Positions 26,804 to 35,795 are shown, counted from the first letter of the stretch. The stretch: DNA of 64,000 nt from MGML01 sp034416335 (GCA_034416335.1 DAOULV010000017.1:1-64000); one strand, 5' to 3'. Notes: generated by a model from the letters alone, not told the origin. Made by a program: numbers and translations.

Positions 26804-28201
26804 ATGGCAAAAGTTAATCTGAATCGCGAGGAGATGCCGAGGCAGGAGCCGGATGTAAGAGCGAAGAATTACCGCGAGGTAGCGCTCGGTTACAGCCCCG
26901 AACAGGCCCAGGCCGAAGCCGACCGCTGTATACAGTGCAAGAACCGTAACTGTGTCCAGGGATGCCCGGTCAACGTGGATATTCCCGACTTCGTAAAAGC
27001 GATGCGGGAAGGTAATATGCCGGAAGCGGTAAGAATTCTCAAGGGTAAAAATGCCCTGCCCGGTGTCTGCGGGAGGGTATGCCCCCAGGAATCCCAGTGC
27101 GAGTCGGTGTGCACCCTTAACAGGATGGGCGCTCCGATAGCTATCGGCAGGCTCGAAAGGTACGTTGCCGACTGGGAACGCAACAACATGAGCGACGAGG
27201 AAAAAAAACCGGAGCTGCCGCCCCCGACGGGTAAGAAGGTAGCGGTGGTAGGTTCCGGTCCAGCCGGACTTACGGCTGCGGCAGACCTTGCCAGGTTCGG
27301 CCACGACGTAACGATTTTCGAGGCGCTTCACGTCGCCGGTGGAGTGCTGATGTACGGCATTCCCGAGTTCAGACTGCCCAAGGAGATTGTCCAGAAGGAA
27401 GTGGACTTCGTCGCTTCGCTGGGAGTAGATCTCAAACTGGACTCGGTGGTAGGGCGGATATCGACCATCGACGAACTGCTCGGGGATGGTTATGACGCTA
27501 TATTCCTCGGTACCGGAGCCGGGCTGCCGATGTTTATGAACATACCCGGCGAGAACCTGAACGGGATTTATTCAGCCAACGAGTTTCTCACCCGCGTCAA
27601 CCTGATGAAGGCATACCTGTTCCCCGAGTACGATACACCGGTAAAGCTGGGCAGAAGGGTAGCCGTCATCGGCGGCGGCAACGTGGCGATGGACTCCGCC
27701 AGATGTGCTCTCCGGCTTGGAGCCGAAAAAGTTTACATAATATATCGCAGGTCTGAAGAAGAGATGCCGGCAAGACGCGAGGAAGTCGAGAACGCCATGG
27801 AAGAAGGTATCGATTTCAGACTACTGACAAACCCGAAACAGTTCATTGGTAACGAGCGTAACCGACTGACAGCCGTGGAATGCTACCGGATGGAACTCGG
27901 CGAACCAGACGACAGCGGCAGACGACGCCCGATAGTCAAAGAGGGAAGCGAGTTTATCATCGACGTCGACGTTGCCGTGGTAGCTCTCGGTACCACGCCC
28001 AATCCGCTTATAGCCAGCACCACGAAAGGACTGGAGACCACCAACCGCGGCACGGTAATCGCCGATGAAGAGACCGGCAAGACGGTCAAGGATCGGGTAT
28101 GGGCTGGCGGAGATATTGTCACCGGCGCGGCAACGGTCATCAGCGCAATGGGCGCCGGCAAACGCGCCGCCGCTGATATGGATAAATTTCTGAGAGGGTA
28201 G
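26804..28201 (+). CDS. nfnB: NfnB / GltA-type NADPH-dependent flavoprotein subunit
   Basis: The 465-residue partner of NfnA, equivalent to homotetrameric glutamate synthase small subunit. The N-terminal cluster region has CIQCKNRNCVQGCPVNVDIP and CGRVCPQESQCESVC. The FAD site is VVGSGPAGLTAAADLA (near 146) and the NADPH site VIGGGNVAMDSARCALRLG (near 288). C-terminal FAD contact: WAGGDIVTGAATV. Last gene of the redox operon. It is a stand-alone form of the same module that is fused in the NuoF-like and FdhA proteins nearby. Confidence 0.93.
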   Translation: MAKVNLNREEMPRQEPDVRAKNYREVALGYSPEQAQAEADRCIQCKNRNCVQGCPVNVDIPDFVKAMREGNMPEAVRILKGKNALPGVCGRVCPQESQCESVCTLNRMGAPIAIGRLERYVADWERNNMSDEEKKPELPPPTGKKVAVVGSGPAGLTAAADLARFGHDVTIFEALHVAGGVLMYGIPEFRLPKEIVQKEVDFVASLGVDLKLDSVVGRISTIDELLGDGYDAIFLGTGAGLPMFMNIPGENLNGIYSANEFLTRVNLMKAYLFPEYDTPVKLGRRVAVIGGGNVAMDSARCALRLGAEKVYIIYRRSEEEMPARREEVENAMEEGIDFRLLTNPKQFIGNERNRLTAVECYRMELGEPDDSGRRRPIVKEGSEFIIDVDVAVVALGTTPNPLIASTTKGLETTNRGTVIADEETGKTVKDRVWAGGDIVTGAATVISAMGAGKRAAADMDKFLRG

Positions 28202-28278
28202 AGATAACGACCATTCCCAGAACAGTAATCATTCACTATTTTCCACGGGTCTTTTCTATCACAGTTAATGGCAATCCA

Positions 28279-28307
28279 TTGTATTAACCCGGAAGGTATG
28301 ATAATAT
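28279..28307 (+). promoter_or_regulatory. Promoter of the toxin-antitoxin pair with overlapping inverted repeat
   Basis: TTGTAT, 17-bp spacer, TAATAT. The inverted repeat AGGTAT-N11-ATACCT (28294-28316) covers the -10 and is placed like an operator for autorepression by the antitoxin. Confidence 0.6.
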
Positions 28308-28326
28308 GTAATACCTGGAGGTTGAT

Positions 28327-28569
28327 GTGAGTAAAGGGAAAATCGCGATTACACTTGACGAACAGTCTATAGGGGAACTCGACCGGCTGGTTGAGCAGAA
28401 TGTATTTCGCAACCGCAGTCAGGCGGTCCAGGAGGCTGTCAGTGAAAAACTCGAGCGTCTGAATAAAACAAGACTGGCCAGAGAAAGTGCCAAACTTAAT
28501 CCGGACCTGGAAAAACAACTGGCTGACGAAGGCCTCGCCGCGGATATTGAAGAATGGCCGGAATACTGA
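28327..28569 (+). CDS. Ribbon-helix-helix antitoxin (MazE-like/CopG family)
   Basis: 80 residues, GTG start preceded by GGAGG. The N-terminal KIAITLDEQSIGELDRLVEQ and FRNRSQAVQEAVSEKL segments form the strand-helix-helix DNA-binding fold. The acidic C-terminal tail (DEGLAADIEEWPEY) is suited to wrap and block the toxin. It overlaps the toxin gene by 16 bases and probably represses its own promoter. Confidence 0.87.
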   Translation: MSKGKIAITLDEQSIGELDRLVEQNVFRNRSQAVQEAVSEKLERLNKTRLARESAKLNPDLEKQLADEGLAADIEEWPEY

Positions 28570-28889
28570 GGGGCGAGATACGCTGGGCTGACCTCAATCC
28601 CGGAGTCGGTCACGAACAGACGGGTTTACGTCCTGTACTTATCCTCAGCCACGACGTTTTTAACGAAAATTCGGGTACGGCGATAGCCGTCGCAATAACC
28701 AGCCAGCCGCAGAAAGCGGGATTTCCTCTGACAATGGAACTGAAAACCGGCAACCTGCCGAAGCGTTCCTGGGTTAAGATCAGCCAGGTCAGGACTTTAT
28801 CTACCGAAAGAATCGGCAAGCTTATCGGCGGACTGTCTCACGAGGAACTCGCTAGAGTTATCGATGGGCTTGGCGAAATAATCAGTTGA
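28554..28889 (+). CDS. mazF: MazF/PemK family endoribonuclease toxin
   Basis: 111 residues. Typical MazF features: GEIRWADLNPGVGHEQTGLRPVLILS at the N-terminus (key part GHEQTGLRPVLIL), NENSGTAIAVAITSQ, and a C-terminal LSTERIGKLIGGLS. MazF toxins cut single-stranded RNA at short sequences and stop growth when the antitoxin is lost. Translationally coupled to the antitoxin. Confidence 0.92.
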   Translation: MAGILRGEIRWADLNPGVGHEQTGLRPVLILSHDVFNENSGTAIAVAITSQPQKAGFPLTMELKTGNLPKRSWVKISQVRTLSTERIGKLIGGLSHEELARVIDGLGEIIS

Positions 28890-28916
28890 AACTGAATAAT
28901 TTGTTTTACCGGTAAT

Positions 28917-28980
28917 GATTTTTTAGCAGTACTTGAACATTCTCTGCAGTAGATTGAATATTTTAGAAACTGAGAAATGA
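28917..28980. repeat. Imperfect direct repeat, left copy
   Basis: Shares the exact core TACTTGAACATTC and similar flanks with 30617-30681. The two copies bracket the glycosidase lipoprotein gene. Confidence 0.55.
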
Positions 28981-28999
28981 TGATTGGGTCTGCACAGGA

Positions 29000-30484
29000 C
29001 TATTCAGCTAACTGTACAAATACTGGGCTGTCGCTAAGCTGAAGTTCGCTTATGTCGATTATGCGAGACATGCCGGATATGTCCGTGACTGTCACTGTTC
29101 CCTGTATTTCACCGGGAACAGGTCCGGTACCCCAGAGAGCATATATACTTTTACCATCGATAGTAAACTTATACTGACCTTCTTCGATAAACCAGTCACC
29201 GACCTTTTCCCGAATAACGACTATTTCATCATCTTTATCCAGTTTGCCAAGTGTCTCTGATATGGTTTTATGCGCGAAGTATAACGGTGTTTTCATTCCA
29301 TTGTTGTCGATCAGCGCCGACCTCTCGTCAAAAGGAATATTTCCGGGCGCGCCTTGAGGTATTTTTAGATTAACGTATAGTAGTTTGTCCACTCCATTTG
29401 CCAGGGCGAATATATAGCTCCTTGCCATAGTCCCGGCAAATTGTTCCGGCGTGGAATCCCGTGTTTGACCAGCCTGCTGATACTGGACTTCCGTGACCCA
29501 GACAGGTTTCTCAGAAACATCATAATCCGACAGGAACTGCCTGAATGCCGGGATATTGAGATGTTCTCCATGTCCGATCGAGTGCATATTCAAGACGTCG
29601 AAATACTGAGCAACACCTAAGTCAAAAACCTGTCGCCAGAAATTTGTCATTTCGGGAGCCATCCCTGCCATTCCTCCCTGCACTATTACGGCATCAGGAT
29701 CGGCTTCTCGAATCGCCGTTGCCGATGCTTCCACTATCTCTACGTATTCACCTGGTGTTCCCAGGAAATAATTACTGAATTCAGGTTCGTTCATTATTTC
29801 CCAATGCTTGATTGGTACGGTTAAGCCCGGCATATCGTTGTTACCGTCACCGTCGTACCGTTCCACGAGAGTAGTAACGAAGCTTTTATAAGCATCCATA
29901 TCGCAGGGTTTATAAGCTTCGGTGAATGGTATGGGAATTCCGGGAGACGGTTTGTCGGTTACTTCATGGCATTTCTCTTCGTCCCAGAGTGCCTTTGGCT
30001 GGACATTCGCCAGAATGTGGAATCCATAACGCTGTGCCTCCTGCACTTCCCTGTCGGTTTCCGAAAAGGTATAAGAGCCCGGTTCCTGTTCTATCCATCC
30101 CCAGGTGAACCTCTCGAAGTTCGGTCGTGTCCAAATCCCTCCGGCTTCTTTTGCTGAAGCGTAATCATAGAAGGCAGGCATAAATCCGAAATGATTATCC
30201 ATTGTGATATAGAATTCATCGGAGATACCGGGTGATTCTTGCTCAATTTCTTTTCCTGTCTCATCTTTCTCAGTCTTATCGTCCGGGGATGGAGATACTG
30301 GTGTTTCCAGAGCAGGTTTCGGAGTTTGCTCAATATCATTATCCGCACTCTTGTCTTCACCAGAGGAATCCACAACTACCCCGGTTTCTTTCTCAACCGG
30401 GGTAGAGTCACATGATGTAAGTAATACTGATATTAAGATTATAGCCGTACAAATAATCTTACCGGTATGCACATTCTTCATCAT
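29000..30484 (-). CDS. Lipoprotein glycoside hydrolase, clan GH-A TIM barrel
   Basis: 494 residues. Lipobox VLLTSC with lipidated Cys25, then a Ser/Glu/Asp-rich linker (30-88), then a TIM-barrel hydrolase. Candidate acid/base is Glu233 in EIMNEPEF at a strand end, and candidate nucleophile Glu332 in PVWVTEVQYQQ. This NEP / TE spacing is that of clan A glycosidases (GH5/GH39-like). Substrate cannot be told from the sequence. It would be tethered outside the cytoplasmic membrane. It stands alone on the minus strand between plus-strand genes and is flanked by direct repeats, so it may be an insertion. Confidence 0.8.
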   Translation of the reverse strand: MMKNVHTGKIICTAIILISVLLTSCDSTPVEKETGVVVDSSGEDKSADNDIEQTPKPALETPVSPSPDDKTEKDETGKEIEQESPGISDEFYITMDNHFGFMPAFYDYASAKEAGGIWTRPNFERFTWGWIEQEPGSYTFSETDREVQEAQRYGFHILANVQPKALWDEEKCHEVTDKPSPGIPIPFTEAYKPCDMDAYKSFVTTLVERYDGDGNNDMPGLTVPIKHWEIMNEPEFSNYFLGTPGEYVEIVEASATAIREADPDAVIVQGGMAGMAPEMTNFWRQVFDLGVAQYFDVLNMHSIGHGEHLNIPAFRQFLSDYDVSEKPVWVTEVQYQQAGQTRDSTPEQFAGTMARSYIFALANGVDKLLYVNLKIPQGAPGNIPFDERSALIDNNGMKTPLYFAHKTISETLGKLDKDDEIVVIREKVGDWFIEEGQYKFTIDGKSIYALWGTGPVPGEIQGTVTVTDISGMSRIIDISELQLSDSPVFVQLAE

Positions 30485-30616
30485 ATCAGCGCTTCATTCC
30501 TTATCCAGTCTTTTTTTAACCGCTTACGGTTCAGCAGTCGTCCCGCTAATCTTAAGAGTTACTTAATCAGCATGATGTGAACCAGATTATAAGTCATATG
30601 GGAATGAGAAGCAAGG

Positions 30617-30681
30617 GATTATTTCAGCAATACTTGAACATTCCCCATTGATGGGTTTAATATTTGTAAAAATGTGAGAGG
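30617..30681. repeat. Imperfect direct repeat, right copy (contains the prpD promoter)
   Basis: Matches 28917-28980. This copy contains the promoter of the MmgE/PrpD pair. Confidence 0.55.
30634..30663 (+). promoter_or_regulatory. Promoter of the MmgE/PrpD gene pair
   Basis: TTGAAC, 18-bp spacer, TAATAT, ending 26 bases before the ATG. Confidence 0.5.
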
Positions 30682-30689
30682 TAAAAAAT

Positions 30690-32078
30690 ATGTTTACTGA
30701 AGGATTATGCAAATTTATCATAGGAACGAATTACGAGGATATTCCGCAGGAGGTTATCAAAGCGGCAAAAGATGCCATACTCGATAATATCGGGGTGACG
30801 ATGTCCGGCAGCCAGGAACCATCCGGTCAGATGATGATAGAGATGGTCAGGGAAGCCCAGTCGCCGCCGGAAGCGACAGTCATCGGCGCAAGATTTAAGG
30901 CAAGCTGCGCCCTGGCAGCCCTCGCCAACGGCACCTCGGCCCATACCCAGGACTACGACGACTGCCTTGATTATCCCGCCGCCGGACTGGCGCATCCCAC
31001 CGCCGGAACGTTCTCGGGACTGCTTACGGTCGGCGAAAAGAATCATATGTCCGGGAAAGACCTGATAACGGCTTACTGCCTTGGTGTCGAAGCCTACGGT
31101 AAAACCGGTCTGTTTCTCATTAAAACCGGCGGTGCCGGCAATCGCGGCTGGGAGTGGACCGGAACGCTCGGAGTTATCGGTGGCACCATCGGTCTGTCCA
31201 AGATGTTCGGATTGAACGAGCAGCAGATGATAAATGCCCTGGGAGTAGCCTCCACCATGGCATGCAGTCTGATACGCAACTTCGGTTCCTTCGCGGGACA
31301 TGTCCACGGCGGCGTTGGCGCCAGGAACGCTATCGAAGCCGTAACCCTCGCCATGAAGGGGTACGACGCCACCGCACCTGATGTCATCGAGGGACGCGGC
31401 GGCTACTATAACGCTTTTTCCGACAAACCCGAAGTACCAATCACGGAAGAAGACCAGAAGGAGAAACTGGACGCTCTCGGCAACCCGTGGGCTCTCATCG
31501 TGCCGGGACTGATGTTCAAGTACTACCCCTGCGCCCATATCTCCCACTTCGGCGTCTACGCCGCGCAGTTGATCAGAGAGCAGCACAAGGTGGACTGGCG
31601 GCAGATAGAGGAGATAGAGTTCCGTTCACCTTTCGGTATGGGTCATGACTCCCCACCGCGTCCGACGACCGGCGTACAGGGACGGTTCAACCTGGGATAC
31701 TGCATGTGCCGATCACTGATTCACGGAGATATCGAATTCGATTTCTTCAAGGATGAAACAGTCAATGATCCGGACACTATAGAACTGATGAGCAGGACAA
31801 AATATAACGTAATAAAGAGAGAAGATGTTGTCGGACCGTTCGGCTACCAGGAACTCATCGTGAAAATGAAGGACGGCAATGTCTACAGCCAGAAAGTGGA
31901 ACATCCCAAGGGCGAACCGCAGAATCCCCAGTCGCCCGAAGAACTTGAAGCCAAGTTCAGGAAGTGCGCGGCATACGGCGGATACCGGGAGACGGCGATA
32001 TCCCGGATAAAGGATATGGTGGCGGACTTTGAAAATATTAAAGATATAACCGAACTTACCGAACTGCTGGGACAGTAG
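30690..32078 (+). CDS. MmgE/PrpD family protein, copy 1
   Basis: 462 residues, full length for the MmgE/PrpD family (2-methylcitrate dehydratase, cis-aconitate decarboxylase and many uncharacterised relatives). Family segments: DNIGVTMSGSQEP, NGTSAHTQDYDDC (His/Asp of the active site), GHVHGGVGARNAIEAV, and KYYPCAHISHFGVYAA. Cytoplasmic. The real substrate is unknown; adjacent genes do not form a methylcitrate pathway. Start supported by GAGAGG. The next gene is a paralogue 16 bases downstream. Confidence 0.88.
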   Translation: MFTEGLCKFIIGTNYEDIPQEVIKAAKDAILDNIGVTMSGSQEPSGQMMIEMVREAQSPPEATVIGARFKASCALAALANGTSAHTQDYDDCLDYPAAGLAHPTAGTFSGLLTVGEKNHMSGKDLITAYCLGVEAYGKTGLFLIKTGGAGNRGWEWTGTLGVIGGTIGLSKMFGLNEQQMINALGVASTMACSLIRNFGSFAGHVHGGVGARNAIEAVTLAMKGYDATAPDVIEGRGGYYNAFSDKPEVPITEEDQKEKLDALGNPWALIVPGLMFKYYPCAHISHFGVYAAQLIREQHKVDWRQIEEIEFRSPFGMGHDSPPRPTTGVQGRFNLGYCMCRSLIHGDIEFDFFKDETVNDPDTIELMSRTKYNVIKREDVVGPFGYQELIVKMKDGNVYSQKVEHPKGEPQNPQSPEELEAKFRKCAAYGGYRETAISRIKDMVADFENIKDITELTELLGQ

Positions 32079-32094
32079 AGACCGGAGGATAATA

Positions 32095-33489
32095 ATGAGT
32101 GATTCCGATAAAGGCGTATACCTGGATAAACTGATCGATAATATACTGAATACAAAATATGAAGACATATCTTCTGCTTCCATCGAGCATGCCAAGAACC
32201 GGCTGTTCGATGTAATCGGGTGTATGATATGCGGAGCATATGATTACGGCAACCCAGAACTCCTGGGTGTCGTCCGCGAATGGGGTGGTAAACCCGAGGC
32301 GAGGATATTCGTCCACGGAGATAAAGTACCTGCTCCGATGGCAGCAATGGTCAACTGTATTATGGCCCGTTCGTTCGATTACGAGCCGGTAAGTCCTCTG
32401 GTGGACGGTCAATCGATACCCGGTCATATTTCCGGTACCACCACGATGACGGCGCTGACCGTGGGCGATATGCAGAACGTGAGTGGCAAAGAACTGCTGA
32501 CCGCATTGCTGACAGGTGATAATACGGCAACCCGGGTTCTGCTGGCGGGTAAAGCCGGCGGCACGCGCCGGGGTTTCGATCATGTAGGGCAGGCGAACTC
32601 TTTCGGGGCGACCGCTATCGCCGGAAGGCTGATGGGTCTTAATCACGACCAGTTAAGCGACGCATTCGGTCTGATAGTGGACCACCTCGGGGGTGCTCAA
32701 AGGCAGATAAGCGATACCACCGTCGGGTTCAAACTGTCGCAGGGAAACGCTGCCAGAGACGCCATCTTCTGCGTGAATCTGGCTAAGGCAGGCTGGTCGG
32801 GAGTCGATGATGCTCTACTGTCTCAGGGTGGTTACTATGACCTGTTTACCGAGGGCATCAAGGACCCCGAGCTTCTGACGAAAGACCTGGGAAAACAGTA
32901 CTACAGCGACGGGACATTCAAGCCTTATCCCTGCTGCCGCATGAACCATTCGGCAGTCGATTGCGCTATCGATATCGTGACGGAGAATAACATATCTGGA
33001 GACGATATAGAACAAGTAGTCCTGTATGCGTCTCCCGGAGCCATGCATGATGTAATCGGGCAGCCATTCAGGATTAAGAATTCGCCGCACGCCAGCGCCG
33101 GTTTCAGCGTACAGTACAGCGTGGCAAATGTCCTGGTGAGGGGCAGTTCAAAGCCGGAGCATTATACCGAGGAGGCGATACGGGACGCCGCTATCAGTGA
33201 TTTCATAACGAACAAGATTACCATGGCGGAGTTGACGGAAGGAACAATGGAAAGCGGCAGGGTGAAGGTGATAATGAAAGACAGTCGGGAGTTCGATGTT
33301 TTCACCGAGATAGCCAGAGGAGATCCACGGAGGCCGGTTTCAAAAGAAGATCTGCTGGCTAAATTCCGGGGGAATATCGAGTTTTCCGGTACCGTATCCG
33401 CAGAGAACGCGGAAAAGGTCCTTAAAATGGTGGAAGACCTGGAAAAACTCGATAGTGTCCAGAAACTGGCGGACCTTCTGATAGTGTAG
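32095..33489 (+). CDS. MmgE/PrpD family protein, copy 2
   Basis: 464 residues, preceded by GGAGG. Same family as its neighbour but clearly diverged: KNRLFDVIGCMICGAYDYG, ARSFDYEPVSPLVDG where copy 1 has AHTQDYDD, and KPYPCCRMNHSAVDCAI. The diverged active-site segment suggests a different substrate, or that the two form a heteromer. A hairpin terminator follows. Confidence 0.85.
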   Translation: MSDSDKGVYLDKLIDNILNTKYEDISSASIEHAKNRLFDVIGCMICGAYDYGNPELLGVVREWGGKPEARIFVHGDKVPAPMAAMVNCIMARSFDYEPVSPLVDGQSIPGHISGTTTMTALTVGDMQNVSGKELLTALLTGDNTATRVLLAGKAGGTRRGFDHVGQANSFGATAIAGRLMGLNHDQLSDAFGLIVDHLGGAQRQISDTTVGFKLSQGNAARDAIFCVNLAKAGWSGVDDALLSQGGYYDLFTEGIKDPELLTKDLGKQYYSDGTFKPYPCCRMNHSAVDCAIDIVTENNISGDDIEQVVLYASPGAMHDVIGQPFRIKNSPHASAGFSVQYSVANVLVRGSSKPEHYTEEAIRDAAISDFITNKITMAELTEGTMESGRVKVIMKDSREFDVFTEIARGDPRRPVSKEDLLAKFRGNIEFSGTVSAENAEKVLKMVEDLEKLDSVQKLADLLIV

Positions 33490-33557
33490 AACTATCAAAT
33501 ATTTTCTATGTTCAGTTCCAGTCGATTCTGGTTAATCGGGTGCTGAAGTTATCGTAA

Positions 33558-33592
33558 AGAGAGGAGGGAAGATTTATTCGTCCCTCCTCTCT
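33558..33592. terminator. Hairpin terminator between convergent genes
   Basis: A 12-bp perfect stem (AGAGAGGAGGGA) with an 11-base loop lies between MmgE/PrpD copy 2 and the binding-protein gene. The T-tract is poor. Confidence 0.6.
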
Positions 33593-33615
33593 CATTGCTA
33601 AAACTTATTGTTAGA

Positions 33616-35424
33616 TTAGTGTCCCATTGACTCTTTCAGTTTCTCGTCTATCCAGATGGCTTTTGTCCAGTCCCAGCTTCCGGCCCCTCCGGTCCAGTTA
33701 ATGCCATAGAAGTTCCTCACCCAGGGATACCAGGCATTATATTGATATGGTGCTGGCATAAATACTCCCCAGGCCTGTGTAAGCTCCCATATGGCGTAAT
33801 CTTTCTTGGCTGCCAGCATTTTATCGGGGTCATCAATAACATACTTGGCAATTTGAGCCTTGAACTCCTGGGTACGCGGGTCGTCAATTTCAGAGATGTT
33901 GGCAAAAAAGCCTGGCCGGGTCATCATATCCTGCTCAACACCTGCCCAGGACCCCAGGCCCGGGGCATAAATCATGCTGTCATACCCGTGAGACATCCAG
34001 ACACCACTCCAGGCACCGCCCTCCAGCACCTCAAGTTCCAGATCGACGTTAATGTCAGACCAGTATTCCTTGACAAGGGACAATTCATCAGATGTTGCGG
34101 CGGTGCAGGTAATTTTAACCTTGAAGCCATCGGGATAACCGGCTTCGGTCAGTAGCTGCTTGGCTTTTTCAGGATCGTATGTAAAGATTTCCTGAACCTC
34201 CGGTGGCTGCTCATCGAACGGAGTATATACTTTTGCCCACGATTCACCTGGAGGGAAGGGATAACCGATCAGAGCGGCTTCGCCATCGTAGTAATCATCC
34301 ACCATCTCCTGCTTGTTGATGGCCATGTTCAGCGCCCGCCGGACTCTGATATCATCGAAAGGTGGTTGGGTTATCTTCCCGGCGGCAATGTTGGTAGTCA
34401 TCGCAAACCCTTGCTTCCATTGCAGGTCAGGTACGCTACTCTTTAGCACAGCGGCGTCGTCACGGCCGACACTTTGCAGAAAATCGAGTTCGGCAGTTCG
34501 CAGAGCGGCAATTCGGGTAGATGTATCAGGAATAACCAGATATTTAAGGGTATCAAGATATGGCCACTGATAATTCTCACCGGCGCTGGCGTAAATCGGA
34601 TCGGTCTCAAAGTAGTCCGGGTTCTTGGAATAGGTTATTGCACTGCCGGTAACATAGTCGGTCAGTATCCATGGACCTGAGCCGATGGCTTTTGTCCAGT
34701 CATTCATGTCTCCGCCCGATGTCCATACTTCAGGCGGACTTATATATATATTATCGCCCATTTCGGGTAACATCAGGCTCTGGGCATCATGCGATTGGAA
34801 CTTGACTTCAACGGTGTACCCGTCAAGCGCCGTCCAGGATGTTGGCCGGTACGGACTACCCACAGGATACTCTCCGGCTTGCCAGCACCCTTCATTATTG
34901 AATTGGTAATTGATGTTGAAGACTATATCATCGGCGGTCATTTCACGCCCGTTGGCTGGCTCCTTATCCTGAAACTTAATTCCTTTTTTAAGGTGCCAGA
35001 GTATAGTTGTATCATCAGGTAACTCCCAATTACATAGTTCGGGAGCTTCTAATTTCATATCTCCAAGCCAACCGAGTGCCCAGTCCGTGTCGCCTGTGCC
35101 CTGGGGACCCAATGTCCAATCTCCACCTATCAGTTCGTTGCTGGTTAACTGCATATGTCCTACCTGAATGGTCTGAGTGTGGTACGGATCCCACTGGTTG
35201 TAGTCGGCCGATAAAGCGGTTACAATCATCCCGCCATATATCGGTTTTTCCACCGTCCTGGTCATTGTGGTTCTGTCTCTCCTGGTTAATGTTACTGTAA
35301 TCTCCTCTCCCTTATCAGTCTCGCCCTCACTTGTAGACTTTTTTTCTTCTCCGCCGCCACACGACGTCAAAACGAGTGAAAGTATCATCAGACAACTCAA
35401 CATCAACCATATAATTTTCTTCAT
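33616..35424 (-). CDS. ABC transporter substrate-binding lipoprotein, family 5 (peptide/nickel/opine type)
   Basis: 602 residues. Lipobox LVLTSC with Cys22, then a short polar linker and an SBP_bac_5 fold: KYLVIPDTSTRIAALRTAELDF, FDDIRVRRALNMAINKQEMV and PEKAKQLLTEAGYPDGF are family landmarks. It captures an oligopeptide or similar ligand outside the membrane for an ABC permease, but no permease or ATPase gene is adjacent. Start preceded by AAAGGAAG. It has a long leader with an internal terminator. Confidence 0.9.
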   Translation of the reverse strand: MKKIIWLMLSCLMILSLVLTSCGGGEEKKSTSEGETDKGEEITVTLTRRDRTTMTRTVEKPIYGGMIVTALSADYNQWDPYHTQTIQVGHMQLTSNELIGGDWTLGPQGTGDTDWALGWLGDMKLEAPELCNWELPDDTTILWHLKKGIKFQDKEPANGREMTADDIVFNINYQFNNEGCWQAGEYPVGSPYRPTSWTALDGYTVEVKFQSHDAQSLMLPEMGDNIYISPPEVWTSGGDMNDWTKAIGSGPWILTDYVTGSAITYSKNPDYFETDPIYASAGENYQWPYLDTLKYLVIPDTSTRIAALRTAELDFLQSVGRDDAAVLKSSVPDLQWKQGFAMTTNIAAGKITQPPFDDIRVRRALNMAINKQEMVDDYYDGEAALIGYPFPPGESWAKVYTPFDEQPPEVQEIFTYDPEKAKQLLTEAGYPDGFKVKITCTAATSDELSLVKEYWSDINVDLELEVLEGGAWSGVWMSHGYDSMIYAPGLGSWAGVEQDMMTRPGFFANISEIDDPRTQEFKAQIAKYVIDDPDKMLAAKKDYAIWELTQAWGVFMPAPYQYNAWYPWVRNFYGINWTGGAGSWDWTKAIWIDEKLKESMGH

Positions 35425-35558
35425 TTTTCTTCCTTTCCTTATGGTCTATCTGTGATGGCCATGTATTAACTTTAACTGGTACTCCTCAGATGATTTATAT
35501 TTCACCTCCTTACTGACCTGCCGGTCTGAAATAGACTCTGTTCACGGAAGGTGTGATT

Positions 35559-35614
35559 AAAAACAAAAGGCAGCAAACATGCTTCATACTGTAGCTGCTT
35601 CTGCTGCCTTTGTT
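35559..35614 (-). terminator. Terminator hairpin inside the leader of the binding-protein gene
   Basis: Minus strand: arms AAAGGCAGCA and TGCTGCCTTT, a 26-base loop, then TTTTGTTTTT. It is about 75 bases after the promoter and 135 before the gene, so it is an attenuator or ends a small RNA. Two GGAGGTGA sequences flank it. Confidence 0.6.
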
Positions 35615-35691
35615 ATAGTATAATCACCTCCTTAACTCATGACAGGAAGTGCTGCATTGTAAAAGTGTTCTGGTGAGGTGAAGGGAAGTGT

Positions 35692-35720
35692 AGTTTAGTA
35701 GTTTTTAATCGTGTTGTCAA
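35692..35720 (-). promoter_or_regulatory. Promoter of the binding-protein gene
   Basis: Minus strand TTGACA, 17-bp spacer, TAAACT. It implies a leader of about 260 bases. Confidence 0.6.
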
Positions 35721-35766
35721 TGGGTGAAGTATTGGCGGGTATTGAGTCCGGAATGTCTTCTTTACC

Positions 35767-35795
35767 TTGACTTAAAGAAGCCGATTTAATAATAT
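35767..35795 (+). promoter_or_regulatory. Promoter of the SDR gene
   Basis: TTGACT, 17-bp spacer, TAATAT, about 45 bases from the expected transcription start to the ATG. Confidence 0.6.

Noticed and set aside
30705..31586. 293-codon open frame on the minus strand
   Set aside because: Mirror of the MmgE/PrpD coding sequence, with no ribosome site and low-complexity content.
33558..33592. CRISPR or other repeat array
   Set aside because: It is a single inverted repeat between convergent genes, with no repeated unit and spacer.
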